The notes under the pieces are model-generated. The model searched no databases and was not told the DNA's origin. It was given only the letters and a program-made list of their open reading frames with translations. The position numbers and the translations under genes are program-made. From NCBI GenBank assembly GCA_018267385.1, contig JAFDYN010000013.1, forward strand, positions 95,559 through 159,558: a stretch of DNA of 64,000 nt. The letters run 5' to 3'. The DNA comes from Bacteroidota bacterium (GTDB taxonomy: Bacteria; Bacteroidota; Bacteroidia; Chitinophagales; LD1). Below are positions 25,790 to 34,925 of the stretch, piece by piece (the stretch's first letter is position 1; the number at the start of each line of letters is the position of its first letter).

Positions 25790-27376
25790 CTACCTGAAGA
25801 TACTGTAGTCCGCCCACACCTTTCTGTAGTAATCCGATGGGTCAGACACCAGCTCTGATTTTTTGTCAAAGATCATGGTATAGCGATGCGTGGGATCATA
25901 CTTCACCCAGCCTCCCGGTGCTGCTCCGGCAGGATTGCCATAGCGGGCAAAGTTCAGCCAGCTCTGCTGCATCTGCGCTGATATGCGGTGAAGTGTTTTT
26001 TTATTGGCCCCAAGGGTAAAGAATTTGCCAAGCCCATGATCCATATTGCCAAATACAAATGGCATCTCTAAACCGTGGCAAGATCTCAGGCCAGTCATAC
26101 GTAGCAGTGGCGATGACCACTGGAAGCGGTACATATACGTAGAGGCAAACTTATTCTGCTGCTCTGTAAAGCGGATGCATGGCATCACAAATACTCCATC
26201 TGTGGTCATATCCATCACGCCGCTACGGTGTGGGTACCTCTTATATGCCTTTACTATTTTTTGTCTGGCTTCTACCTCTACATTGGCTAGGTAGGGTGCC
26301 AGTTCATGGGCATTGCGGGGTGTCACGCCTATCTTTTTCAGAGAGAGAAAGGTCGCCTCGTCCTTATTGGTGCCTATCATCAGGTCTATGCCTGCAGCCT
26401 GTCCGGCAGTGATAGCAGTCATGAGATCGTGCGGCAGGAAGGTGCCATCTATAGTCGGCGCCAGTACTTTGACGGTGGTGGTTTCTTTCATCAGCTGCTC
26501 AAAGAGGCGGTCCATGCCGGCCACAAGCGTATCTGATGGCAGCGTCTTGAGTTTGTCAAGATCATTTGGCCCAAGGCCGACCAGCTTCATATAGCGGAGT
26601 GTGATCTCCGTAGCAGTCTTAGGTGTCCACATAGACTCGGGCACACCGCTCTCTACGATGGCTCTTTTGAAAAGTCCTTTAGCCGCAGGCGCCGTCATGA
26701 GCGTCATCACGCTGATGGCGCCGGCAGACTCACCAAATAGTGTGACCTGATCGGGATCACCACCAAAGGCGGCTATATTATCCTTTACCCACTTTAGCGC
26801 AGCTACCTGATCGCGGATGCCGAGATTATTGTCAAAGCCTTCTTTTGCCCCTTTGATGTCATCGAAATAGAGGAAGCCCAATGCTCCGAGACGATAGTTG
26901 ATGGATACCACTACCACATCACCATTCTGAGCGAGATGGGTGCCATCATAGAGGCTACCGGAGCCGGAGCCCACCAGAAAACCACCTCCATGTATCCACA
27001 CCATTACGGGTCGCTTTTTATTATCAGCAGCCGGCGACCATACATTCAGGTAGAGGCAATCTTCACCTTGCTCTTTGGCGCTTGCGGTGCGGTGCGTCTG
27101 AGGACATGCAAGCCCAAACTTGCTGGCATCCTTTACTCCTTCCCACTTTTGTGGCGGCTGTGGCGCACGAAAGCGCAGGTCGCCTACTGGTGGCTGGGCA
27201 TAAGATATGCCCTTCCAGACGGATATGCCACCTTCATTGATACCACGCAGAGTGCCACAGACGGTCTGTGCCAGCGGCTTCTCTAAAGGAGCCCTGTTAT
27301 CCGCCGCCATCAGTAGTGAACTGACCAGCAGAGACAGTAACATGATCAAAGTGCGCGTGGTATGGTATGGTTTCAT
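25790..27376 (-). CDS. Exported type B carboxylesterase
   Basis: 528-residue alpha/beta-hydrolase of the carboxylesterase B (cholinesterase-like) family with an N-terminal signal (TLIMLLSLLVSSLLMAADN), so probably periplasmic. The oxyanion motif is WIHGGGFLVG (128-137), the nucleophile is Ser217 in FGESAGAISV, the acid is in GTNKDEATF (about 341-349), and the His in SCHGLEMPFVFGN. EDCLYLNVW is the family signature 2. It hydrolyses esters of unknown nature. Upstream, TATTTTTG at 27400-27393 is a consensus -7 element. It is a single gene between the DUF1800 and asnB genes. Confidence 0.9.
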   Translation of the reverse strand: MKPYHTTRTLIMLLSLLVSSLLMAADNRAPLEKPLAQTVCGTLRGINEGGISVWKGISYAQPPVGDLRFRAPQPPQKWEGVKDASKFGLACPQTHRTASAKEQGEDCLYLNVWSPAADNKKRPVMVWIHGGGFLVGSGSGSLYDGTHLAQNGDVVVVSINYRLGALGFLYFDDIKGAKEGFDNNLGIRDQVAALKWVKDNIAAFGGDPDQVTLFGESAGAISVMTLMTAPAAKGLFKRAIVESGVPESMWTPKTATEITLRYMKLVGLGPNDLDKLKTLPSDTLVAGMDRLFEQLMKETTTVKVLAPTIDGTFLPHDLMTAITAGQAAGIDLMIGTNKDEATFLSLKKIGVTPRNAHELAPYLANVEVEARQKIVKAYKRYPHRSGVMDMTTDGVFVMPCIRFTEQQNKFASTYMYRFQWSSPLLRMTGLRSCHGLEMPFVFGNMDHGLGKFFTLGANKKTLHRISAQMQQSWLNFARYGNPAGAAPGGWVKYDPTHRYTMIFDKKSELVSDPSDYYRKVWADYSIFR

Positions 27377-27392
27377 ATTGCTATAGTAACAA

Positions 27393-27400
27393 CAAAAATA
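27393..27400 (-). promoter_or_regulatory. -7 element of the carboxylesterase gene
   Basis: TATTTTTG on the minus strand matches TAnnTTTG exactly, 16 bases before the ATG at 27376; no -33 TTTG at the expected distance. Confidence 0.45.
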
Positions 27401-27475
27401 CCATGCAGTTCTAATACCACGCCTCTATTTCTGACGAAGTCGCGGATTCTATCTGTCTACCGTCGCTAAAACTTG

Positions 27476-29374
27476 TTAAACGAAGTACTTCTTGTACCAG
27501 TACTGGAATACGATGAGGTCCCAAATGCGGGCATGTACCTCGCCGGGATCAGAGGAGAAAAGCTGGCGCTTGAGCTGCCGTATCTCAGAAACATCAAATA
27601 TGCCCTGCTGCTCTATGAAACTATCGCTGAGCAGATCGTCCTCTATCAGTGACTTAAGCCCGGTACGGAACCACTTCAGCAGCGGCACCTCAAAGCCACG
27701 CTTAGGTCGCGTGTAAAGCTCATCAGGCAGGACATCACGGAAAGCGTCCTTGAGGATCTTCTTAGTGTGGCCTTCAGCTATTTTGAATTTAGTCGGGATG
27801 GTAAATGCATAATTCACCACCGTATAATCAAGTATCGGCACTCGCACCTCCAGGCTATTGGCCATGCTCATGAGATCTACCTTTGTCAGCATGTCGTTTG
27901 GCAGTACCATCTGTGTATCGGCCATCAGCACATCATTGATCGAGTCCTTGCCGTTCACGTATTGCAGGACCACTTCTTTGCGCTTGTCTATTTCTGCAGT
28001 GCTGATGCTGTGGTTTGCTTTAATGAGCCGCTGTGCATCGCCCTGGTCTACAAAAGCGCACCAACGCCAGTACCGTTCCTGCGGCGAAAGCTGCAAGCCC
28101 ACACCATAGCGCTCTAGCTGGCGGAAGATATTGGTGAATTTAGACTGCCTTGACTTGGGTAGGATTTTCCAGACAGGCAATCCTGTCTTTACCATTGTAT
28201 TGACCAGGTTGTTTTTCCTCGCCCGCAGCTCGGCATCATGCTTATTATAGCCGGCAAAGAGCTCATCACCACCATCTCCCGAAAGAGAGACCGTCACGTG
28301 CTTGCGGGTATGCATACTGAGGATATACACGGCTATAGCAGATGAGTCTGCAAACGGCTCATCTATATAATCGAGAATATCGAAGAGATGCTGGTACATG
28401 TCCTCTGTAGTGATACTGAAGACAGTATGATTGGTGCCAAATTTCTTTGCTACCAGGTTGGCATAATACGTCTCATCAAAGAATGGCTCATCCTTAAAAC
28501 CTATAGAGAAAGTATTGAGGTCTGGTTTGTGTTTGGCTGCAAGCGAAACAACAATAGACGAATCTATACCACCACTCAGGAAGGCTCCTAGCGGCACATC
28601 TGACACCAGCCTGCGCTGCACAGAGGCATCCAGCAGTCCACGCAGTTCGCCTTTCGCTTTTTCATAAGAGTCTGGTGTATCTGATATCAAATTGGTGTCA
28701 TCAAATGGCACCTGATAGTATTGCGCCTTACTTTGATTGCCGGTTCGATCTATGGTCATATACCAGCCTGGCTGCAGGCGGGATATATTTTTCAGGATCG
28801 AATTAGCACCCGGTATATAGTTGAGCTGTAGATACAGCGCTAGTGAATCAAAGTCAATTTCCTTTTCAATAGGAAAAGCAAAGATCGCTTTCAGCTCGGA
28901 GGCAAAGATGATCGTGCCTCCATCATCATAGACATGGAGTGGCTTGATGCCCATGCGGTCACGCGCTATGAAGATACTCTGCTCTATACTATCATATACT
29001 GCAAAGGCAAAGAAGCCATTCAGGTGTTGCAGGCAGTCTTTGCCCATTTTGATATAGAGGTCCAGCAGTACCTCGGTGTCTGACGAGGAGTGAAATTTCT
29101 TATCACTCAGAAACTGCTCGCGCAGCTCACGGTAGTTGAATATCTCACCATTAAAGATGATCGTATAGCGACCGGTCTCATCAGTCATCGGCTGTGTAGC
29201 GCAGTCCGTCGTATCTATGATAGACAGCCGTGCATGACCAAAACCAACATGCGGCGAAAGGATACGCGACACCTGCGTATCAGGGCCACGCTTAGAGAGC
29301 GCTTGCAGTGCCTTGTCCAGATGCGCCTTATGATCCGCCTCTGCCTTTGAAAAATATCCTACGATGCCGCACAT
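27476..29374 (-). CDS. asnB: Asparagine synthetase B, glutamine-hydrolysing
   Basis: 632-residue two-domain amidotransferase. The N-terminal Ntn glutaminase has Cys2 as nucleophile after Met removal (MCGIVGYFSK) and the RGPDTQ, HARLSIID and IFNGEIFNYREL motifs. The C-terminal synthetase carries the ATP-pyrophosphatase loop FLSGGIDSS, the SLSGDGGDELFAGY motif and the C-terminal RPKRGFEVPLLKWF block. It makes asparagine from aspartate and glutamine, but this AsnB subclass of about 630 residues is also common in cell-surface polysaccharide clusters, where it amidates sugar acids. Here the neighbours do not decide it. The promoter region contains short TAGTAA-type repeats. Confidence 0.9.
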   Translation of the reverse strand: MCGIVGYFSKAEADHKAHLDKALQALSKRGPDTQVSRILSPHVGFGHARLSIIDTTDCATQPMTDETGRYTIIFNGEIFNYRELREQFLSDKKFHSSSDTEVLLDLYIKMGKDCLQHLNGFFAFAVYDSIEQSIFIARDRMGIKPLHVYDDGGTIIFASELKAIFAFPIEKEIDFDSLALYLQLNYIPGANSILKNISRLQPGWYMTIDRTGNQSKAQYYQVPFDDTNLISDTPDSYEKAKGELRGLLDASVQRRLVSDVPLGAFLSGGIDSSIVVSLAAKHKPDLNTFSIGFKDEPFFDETYYANLVAKKFGTNHTVFSITTEDMYQHLFDILDYIDEPFADSSAIAVYILSMHTRKHVTVSLSGDGGDELFAGYNKHDAELRARKNNLVNTMVKTGLPVWKILPKSRQSKFTNIFRQLERYGVGLQLSPQERYWRWCAFVDQGDAQRLIKANHSISTAEIDKRKEVVLQYVNGKDSINDVLMADTQMVLPNDMLTKVDLMSMANSLEVRVPILDYTVVNYAFTIPTKFKIAEGHTKKILKDAFRDVLPDELYTRPKRGFEVPLLKWFRTGLKSLIEDDLLSDSFIEQQGIFDVSEIRQLKRQLFSSDPGEVHARIWDLIVFQYWYKKYFV

Positions 29375-29442
29375 GAAACGGAAAATAGTAATTATAGTAA
29401 GTAATCAATAGTAAGGGTCAGTATTTAGACTACCAGCGTCTC

Positions 29443-30864
29443 TCAGCCTTTCAGCAGATGCGGCCGCTCCTTGTGCACCTTGATGATCAGCTCACCAAAG
29501 ATCGTATTGGCCCAGGCGAACCATTTCCTCGTATAAAGCTTCGGATTATTGGCACTAAAACCCTCGTGCATGAAGCCTGTGCCGGCATGGGTAGCCTTGA
29601 TCATTTTCAGGCAGGATGCTACCTCTATGTCACTATCACTTGTCAAGGCCCGTGCTATCAGGCTCAGGTGCCAGACATAGCCTTTCGGTGTATGATCGCT
29701 ACCTACGCCTTCGGCATATTTGCCCTTGACAAAGTACGGATTGCTATCACTGAGCACAAACTGCCGGGTGCGCTGATAGGTCTTATCCTTGTCGCTCACT
29801 GCATCAAAGTATGGCAGGCTGAGCAGATTGGGCAGGTTAGGCTCATCTATCACGAGCTGGTGGCCGAGGCCATCTACTTCATAGGCATATATCTCACCGT
29901 TTTTGGGGTGTTGATGTCTGTCATATTCTTTCAGGGCTTTGTCCACCTCATCGGCCAGTGCCACACACTCTATGGCCAGATCGGTCTCGTGTATAACCGA
30001 GGATATACGTGCCAGCTGCCGCAAAGAAATCACCGCAAAGAAATTGGACGGTATCAGAAAAGCGTACGTAATCGCATCATCTGATGGGCGGAACATAGAG
30101 CAGATCAGTCCCACAGGTTTGATAGGCGCGCCATATCCGTCATTCGTGAGCGTGTCTTTATTAGCCAGTATGCCTCGCTGGAAGTGATACGGCCCATGAT
30201 CCGCCTTGCGCTGTTGCTCTCTGAATGTTTTTACAATAAGCTTCATCGCCGCCACCCACTCTTTATCAAAAACAGATACGTCGTTTGCCATCTCATAGTA
30301 CCTATGCGCCAGCCTGATCACATAGCACAGGGAATCCACCTCCCACTTGCGCTCGTGCAGTTCCATCTTCATGTCGGTCTTATCGCCATACCATTCGCTT
30401 TTCTTACTAGCATCATAGTTGAAGGCATTGGCATAAGGATCTATGAGTACAGACCGCGTATGGCGGTTAATCACGCCTTGCACAAGTTTCTTCAGCGCAG
30501 GATCATCATTGACATAAGGCACGTAGGGGTAGATCTGTGCCGAGGAGTCCCGCAGCCACATGGCATCTATATCTCCGGTGATGACAAAGGTGTCTGCCTC
30601 GCCGTTTAGCTCACCGTGATGCGTGATAGTAGTATCGAGCGTATTGGGAAAGCAATTCTCAAACAGCCACGCCAGCTCCGGGTCTGATATGTCTGCTTTC
30701 ACTCGGGCTATCTCAGCCTCTATAGCCGGGCTTACAAACTTCCGCTGCGACACGACAGGCCTGCGGTTCTCATAGCCCGTACCTTTCGCAAAAAGAGAAG
30801 CCGGGCTGACTGCTAGTCCCCCGGCTACTAAAGATGTATTGACGATAAATGATTTCCTATCCAT
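29443..30864 (-). CDS. GH125 exo-alpha-1,6-mannosidase-like glycoside hydrolase
   Basis: 473-residue exported glycosidase of family GH125 with an N-terminal twin-arginine/lipoprotein-free signal (MDRKSFIVNTSLVAGGLAVS). The family signature TGDIDAMWLRDSSAQIYPYV at about 100-119 forms part of the active site, and DPYANAFNYDASKKSEW, MKMELHERKWEVDSLCYVIR and GYGAPIKPVGLICSMFRPSD are conserved blocks of the (alpha/alpha)6 barrel. GH125 enzymes remove terminal alpha-1,6-mannose by inversion. It is encoded downstream of secA on the same strand, 65 bases away across an AT-rich ATTTGAA-type repeat, and may be co-transcribed. The substrate is inferred only from the family. Confidence 0.88.
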   Translation of the reverse strand: MDRKSFIVNTSLVAGGLAVSPASLFAKGTGYENRRPVVSQRKFVSPAIEAEIARVKADISDPELAWLFENCFPNTLDTTITHHGELNGEADTFVITGDIDAMWLRDSSAQIYPYVPYVNDDPALKKLVQGVINRHTRSVLIDPYANAFNYDASKKSEWYGDKTDMKMELHERKWEVDSLCYVIRLAHRYYEMANDVSVFDKEWVAAMKLIVKTFREQQRKADHGPYHFQRGILANKDTLTNDGYGAPIKPVGLICSMFRPSDDAITYAFLIPSNFFAVISLRQLARISSVIHETDLAIECVALADEVDKALKEYDRHQHPKNGEIYAYEVDGLGHQLVIDEPNLPNLLSLPYFDAVSDKDKTYQRTRQFVLSDSNPYFVKGKYAEGVGSDHTPKGYVWHLSLIARALTSDSDIEVASCLKMIKATHAGTGFMHEGFSANNPKLYTRKWFAWANTIFGELIIKVHKERPHLLKG

Positions 30865-30929
30865 AATTCGACATTTGATGACCTTAAATGTATTCCATTT
30901 TCAAATCTTCAAATCGCCGAATATTCAAA

Positions 30930-33900
30930 TTATTCTTCCCGTCCGTGGCAGTTCTTAAACTTCTTGCCGCTACCGCATGGACATGGATCGTTGCGGCCGA
31001 TCTTCTCGCCTACGCGTACCGGTTCCTGCTTGCGCACCGGCTCAGCCTGCTGTGGTTGTCCTTGTGGCATATGGCCCTGGGCATGCTGTGGTGCGTTGAG
31101 TGCTGCGTCATTGCGGCTCTCTTTCATCTTGCGAAAGTCGGTATGCTCCTGCTCTGCTGCGCGTACTTGCTGTGGCTCGGCTACCGGTATCATTCCCTTG
31201 AAAAGGAAGGATGCGATTTCCTTATTGATATTGCTGATCAGGCTCTTGAAGAGGTTGAAGGATTCTATCTTATAGATCACCAGCGGGTCTTTCTGCTCGT
31301 AGCCCGCCGTCTGTACCTCCTGCTTCAGGTCGTCCATCTGGCGCAGGTGGTCTTTCCACGCATCATCTATCAGCGCGAGTGATACACCCTTCTCAAAATA
31401 GGTCATCAGGTCTTTGCCCTCGCTCTTTACGATATGCTCCAGCGGCACATAGATATTGATGCCGCGACGGGTATCTGTGAATGGTATCGCCACGCTGCTG
31501 ATCTGCTCGCCACGCTCCATGTAGAGACCAGTTAGTACCGGCAGTGCATTGGAGAGGATGAAGTGCTTCTTGCGCTCGTAGGCTTCCATCACCTCGTGGA
31601 AGAGCTTCTCTGTCAGTGCCTCTGCACGGCCTCCGGCAAACTCGTCTGCAGTGATGGTCGTATCTACAGAGAAGAAGCGGATCACCTCCAGCTTAAAGCT
31701 CTCGTAGTCCTTAGACTCCAGATAGGTGCTTACCAGCTCATCTGCGAGGTCGTAGAAAGAGTTTTGTATGTCGAGGGCGAGCCTTTCTCCAAAGAGTGCG
31801 TGTTTGCGCTTGCTGTATACTACCTGGCGCTGCTTATTCATCACATCGTCATACTCCAGGAGGCGCTTACGGATGCCAAAGTTGTTTTCTTCTACCTTCT
31901 TCTGCGCACGCTCGATAGACTTGGTGATCATGCTGTGCTGTATCACCTCGCCCTCCTCGTAGCCGAAACGATCCATGACCTTAGAGATACGCTCAGAGCC
32001 AAAGAGGCGCATCAGCTCATCCTCCAGAGAGACATAGAACTGAGACGAACCCGGATCACCCTGACGGCCTGCACGGCCACGCAGCTGGCGGTCTACACGG
32101 CGCGAGTCATGGCGCTCAGAGCCGATGATGGCGAGGCCACCCGCTGCCTTAGACTTATCGTCCAGCTTGATATCCGTACCACGGCCTGCCATATTGGTGG
32201 CGATGGTCACACTGCCGGAGTGGCCAGCCTCTGCTACGATCTCTGCCTCGCGCTGGTGCTGCTTGGCATTGAGTACATTGTGCTTGATCTTGCGCATAGT
32301 GAGCATACGGCCCAGGAGCTCAGACACCTCCACATTGGTAGTACCTACCAGTACCGGTCGGCCTTCTGAGGTCAGCTTGGTGATCTCATCTATGATCGCA
32401 TTAAATTTCTCCTTACGTGTCTTGTACACGAGGTCCTCGCGGTCATCACGTGCTATGGGGCGGTTGGTCGGTATGCTGGATACCTCCAGTTTGTAGATAT
32501 CCCAGAGCTCCTGTGCCTCGGTCTCTGCTGTACCGGTCATACCGCAGAGCTTGTGGTACATACGGAAGTAGTTTTGCAGCGTGATGGTAGCCATGGTCTG
32601 CGATGCGGCTTCTACCTTCACATTTTCCTTGGCCTCTATAGCCTGGTGAAGACCGTCAGAGTAGCGGCGGCCCTCCATGATACGGCCGGTATTCTCATCT
32701 ACGATCTTTACCTTGCCGTCTATCACTACATACTCTACGTCTTTATCAAAGAGCGTGTACGCCTTCAAAAGCTGCGATACGGAGTGGATGCGTTCGCTCT
32801 TGATAGCAAAGTCCTGCATCAGGGCGTCCTTCTGCTGGAGCTTCTCCTCAGGTGTCAGGCTGGACTTCTCCAGGTCGGCTATCACGCTGCCCACCTCCGG
32901 TATGACAAAGAAGTGAGGATCCTCACCGGCACCGGTGATCAGCTCGATACCCTTATCGGTCAGATCTACGCTGTTGTTCTTTTCATCTATGGTAAAGTAC
33001 AGCTCCTTGTCTACATTCGGCATGTTGCGCTGCTGCTCACCCAGGTAGTAGTTCTCCGTCTCACGCATGATCTGGGTCACACCCGGCTCACTGAGAAACT
33101 TGATGAGAGCTGTATTCTTAGGATAGCCCCTCTGTGCACGGAAGAGTGCGAGGCCGCCTTCACCTTCTTTATGTCCTGTATTGCCTTCCTTGATCAGGCG
33201 CTTGGCATCTGTCAGAAAGTTATTGCAGACGCGCTTCTGGGTCTCTACCAGCTTATTGATACGCGGCTTCAGCTCGTAAAACTCGCGCTCGTCAGAGCTG
33301 TCTATCTGGCCGGAGATAATGAGTGGTGTACGGGCATCATCTACCAGTACGGAGTCCACCTCATCTACCATCGCAAAGTGATGCTTGCGCTGCACCAGTT
33401 CGTCAGGGTTGCGCACCATATTGTCACGCAGGTAGTCGAAGCCAAATTCATTGTTGGTACCGTAAGTGATGTCCGCGCGATACGCATTGATACGGCCATC
33501 TGAGTGTGGCTCATATTTGTCTATGCAGTCTACGCGGATGCCGAGGAAGTTGAACAGCGGGCCATTCCACTCGCTGTCACGACGGGCCAGGTAGTCATTC
33601 ACCGTCACGATGTGTACGCCCTCACCGGCCAGTGCGTTGAGATAGGCAGGCAGGGTAGCCACGAGGGTCTTACCTTCACCTGTCGCCATCTCGGCTATCT
33701 TGCCCTGGTGCAGTACGATACCGCCTATGAGCTGTACATCGTAGTGTACCATGTTCCATTTGACCGGTACGCCGGCAGCGAGCCATTCGTTCTTGTAGTA
33801 AACTTTATCGCCCTCTATCTCTATCGCCTTATTGGTCACGGCCAGGTCACGGTCCAGCTGGGTAGCTGTGGCCTCTACGCGAGGATTATTGGTAAAGCGG

Positions 33901-34265
33901 AAAGCAGCCTCCTTGACTACCGCAAAGGCCTGTGGCAGGATCTCTTGCAGCACCTCTTCTATCATCTTGTCGCGGTGCTTCTTCTGCTCGTCTACCTGCT
34001 TGAAGATGTTCTCTTTCTCATGCAGGTCCTCCTGCGTATTGGCGCTCTCGACCAGGCCTGCTATCTGTGTGTCTATATCACTGAGGTACTCTGCTATGCG
34101 GGCTTTGAATTCTGCTGTCTTGGCGCGTAGCTGGTCATTGGTGAGCGGTTTCAGTTTCTCATACTCTGCGTTGATCTCATCTACGAGGGGCTGGAGGGCC
34201 TTGCGCTCGCGGTCATTCTTATTGCCAAAGATGGACCCGAAGAGTTTCTCTAAAAAGTTTGCCAT
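30930..34265 (-). CDS. secA: Preprotein translocase ATPase SecA
   Basis: 1111-residue SecA, the motor that drives unfolded preproteins through SecYEG. It is longer than the about 900-residue E. coli form, as usual in Bacteroidota, because of insertions around 310-420 and near 900. Motifs: Walker A MATGEGKTLVATLPA, the DEAD-like VDEVDSVLVDDARTPLIISG, the second ATPase fold ATNMAGRGTDIKL and RQLRGRAGRQGDPG, and the C-terminal zinc-binding SEC-C tail NDPCPCGSGKKFKNCHGRE. The N-terminus MANFLEKLFGSIFGNKNDRE is a membrane-binding amphipathic helix. Exported proteins elsewhere in the window (T9SS cargo, DUF6600 protein) depend on it. Confidence 0.97.
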   Translation of the reverse strand: MANFLEKLFGSIFGNKNDRERKALQPLVDEINAEYEKLKPLTNDQLRAKTAEFKARIAEYLSDIDTQIAGLVESANTQEDLHEKENIFKQVDEQKKHRDKMIEEVLQEILPQAFAVVKEAAFRFTNNPRVEATATQLDRDLAVTNKAIEIEGDKVYYKNEWLAAGVPVKWNMVHYDVQLIGGIVLHQGKIAEMATGEGKTLVATLPAYLNALAGEGVHIVTVNDYLARRDSEWNGPLFNFLGIRVDCIDKYEPHSDGRINAYRADITYGTNNEFGFDYLRDNMVRNPDELVQRKHHFAMVDEVDSVLVDDARTPLIISGQIDSSDEREFYELKPRINKLVETQKRVCNNFLTDAKRLIKEGNTGHKEGEGGLALFRAQRGYPKNTALIKFLSEPGVTQIMRETENYYLGEQQRNMPNVDKELYFTIDEKNNSVDLTDKGIELITGAGEDPHFFVIPEVGSVIADLEKSSLTPEEKLQQKDALMQDFAIKSERIHSVSQLLKAYTLFDKDVEYVVIDGKVKIVDENTGRIMEGRRYSDGLHQAIEAKENVKVEAASQTMATITLQNYFRMYHKLCGMTGTAETEAQELWDIYKLEVSSIPTNRPIARDDREDLVYKTRKEKFNAIIDEITKLTSEGRPVLVGTTNVEVSELLGRMLTMRKIKHNVLNAKQHQREAEIVAEAGHSGSVTIATNMAGRGTDIKLDDKSKAAGGLAIIGSERHDSRRVDRQLRGRAGRQGDPGSSQFYVSLEDELMRLFGSERISKVMDRFGYEEGEVIQHSMITKSIERAQKKVEENNFGIRKRLLEYDDVMNKQRQVVYSKRKHALFGERLALDIQNSFYDLADELVSTYLESKDYESFKLEVIRFFSVDTTITADEFAGGRAEALTEKLFHEVMEAYERKKHFILSNALPVLTGLYMERGEQISSVAIPFTDTRRGINIYVPLEHIVKSEGKDLMTYFEKGVSLALIDDAWKDHLRQMDDLKQEVQTAGYEQKDPLVIYKIESFNLFKSLISNINKEIASFLFKGMIPVAEPQQVRAAEQEHTDFRKMKESRNDAALNAPQHAQGHMPQGQPQQAEPVRKQEPVRVGEKIGRNDPCPCGSGKKFKNCHGREE

Positions 34266-34660
34266 GTATATGGGTATAAAATGTTATTTCCAAAAAGGTG
34301 CGCTAAGATAGGATTTTGCCCTCAAACGCCTAAAGACGGCCTGAGTGTAGCGGACCCTGTGACTTTCGCAATCGGTTTAGACGGCTGAGACATCAAAAAC
34401 CTGTCCCACCCATGCCAATCGGAAAGAATGGCAGAGAAATAATCCCGCTGATGCGGCAAACTGACAAGATGGGGTGATTTCGGATGTGCGATTTCGGATT
34501 TCGGCAAAGTAGTGTTTGCAGCTCAAAGGGCTACGGTAAAGGGATGTGCACTTGCCCTGTTTCCATAGGTTCTTTCATGCATCCTCCTGTCACCGCCGTG
34601 TCATAATCCGGTGAACCGCCCGAATTTTCCGACATTTCTCGTCAAAATACCCAAAAAGGT
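34266..34660. other. Intergenic stretch upstream of secA with no recognisable gene
   Basis: About 395 bases. The part near 34290-34310 should hold the secA promoter (TATCTTAG on the minus strand, imperfect). Apart from a short direct repeat (GATTTCGGATGTGC and GATTTCGGATTTCGG near 34476-34504) I see no ORF with homology, no tRNA and no terminator. Confidence 0.5.
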
Positions 34661-34663
34661 GTA

Positions 34664-34694
34664 TTGTTTTTCCTTCCTCGGCGTTCTAAGTTTA
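34664..34694 (+). promoter_or_regulatory. Promoter-like element before a 10-codon ORF and GC-rich RNA
   Basis: TTG at 34664-34666, a 20-base spacer and TAAGTTTA at 34687-34694, one base from TAnnTTTG. Transcription would start near 34700 and run into the micro-ORF at 34718. Confidence 0.4.
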
Positions 34695-34717
34695 TAGTAC
34701 CTAAAAATAGAACCACT

Positions 34718-34750
34718 ATGGCCACCATCATCGAACCATACTTCTACTGA
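34718..34750 (+). CDS. Possible 10-residue micro-ORF, MATIIEPYFY
   Basis: Ten codons from ATG at 34718 to TGA at 34750, placed about 18 bases after a promoter-like element and just before a GC-rich segment that can fold (GCCTGC 34757-34762 with GCAGGC 34809-34814; GCTGC/GCAGC inside at 34795-34810). The peptide resembles in its first residues the start of Bacteroidota tryptophanase proteins (M-x-TIIEPF), and ends in three aromatic residues, which would suit a leader. However, no plus-strand gene follows for more than 6 kb, so function is unknown and chance is quite possible. Confidence 0.25.
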   Translation: MATIIEPYFY

Positions 34751-34855
34751 TCTGCCGCCTGCCGGCCCATGCGCGCGCTGCGCCACCACCGCCCGCTGCA
34801 GCTCCGCAGCAGGCCTGCAAAAAATCACCGCACTCTGACATGTGCAAGCGTAGGA

Positions 34856-34887
34856 ATCTTGTATTAGAGAGTCCCCGAGTACAAGAT
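34856..34887. repeat. Inverted repeat, 8-bp arms
   Basis: ATCTTGTA (34856-34863) and TACAAGAT (34880-34887) are perfect inverted copies around a 16-base loop; flanking GACAT/ATGTC/GACAT motifs give overlapping alternative pairings. It lies just past the metH stop and may be a REP-like element or a weak terminator; there is no U-run. Confidence 0.45.
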
Positions 34888-34925
34888 GTCTTCGTTTCAC
34901 TACGACATGACAGTCACAGAAAACA

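Noticed and set aside
31563..34130. Several plus-strand ORFs of 200-316 codons within secA
   Set aside because: They are antisense shadows of SecA, whose motifs are intact on the minus strand.
34601..34900. A 99-codon minus-strand ORF in the secA-metH gap
   Set aside because: No homology or coding-like composition; it overlaps a promoter-like element and GC-rich structure on the other strand.
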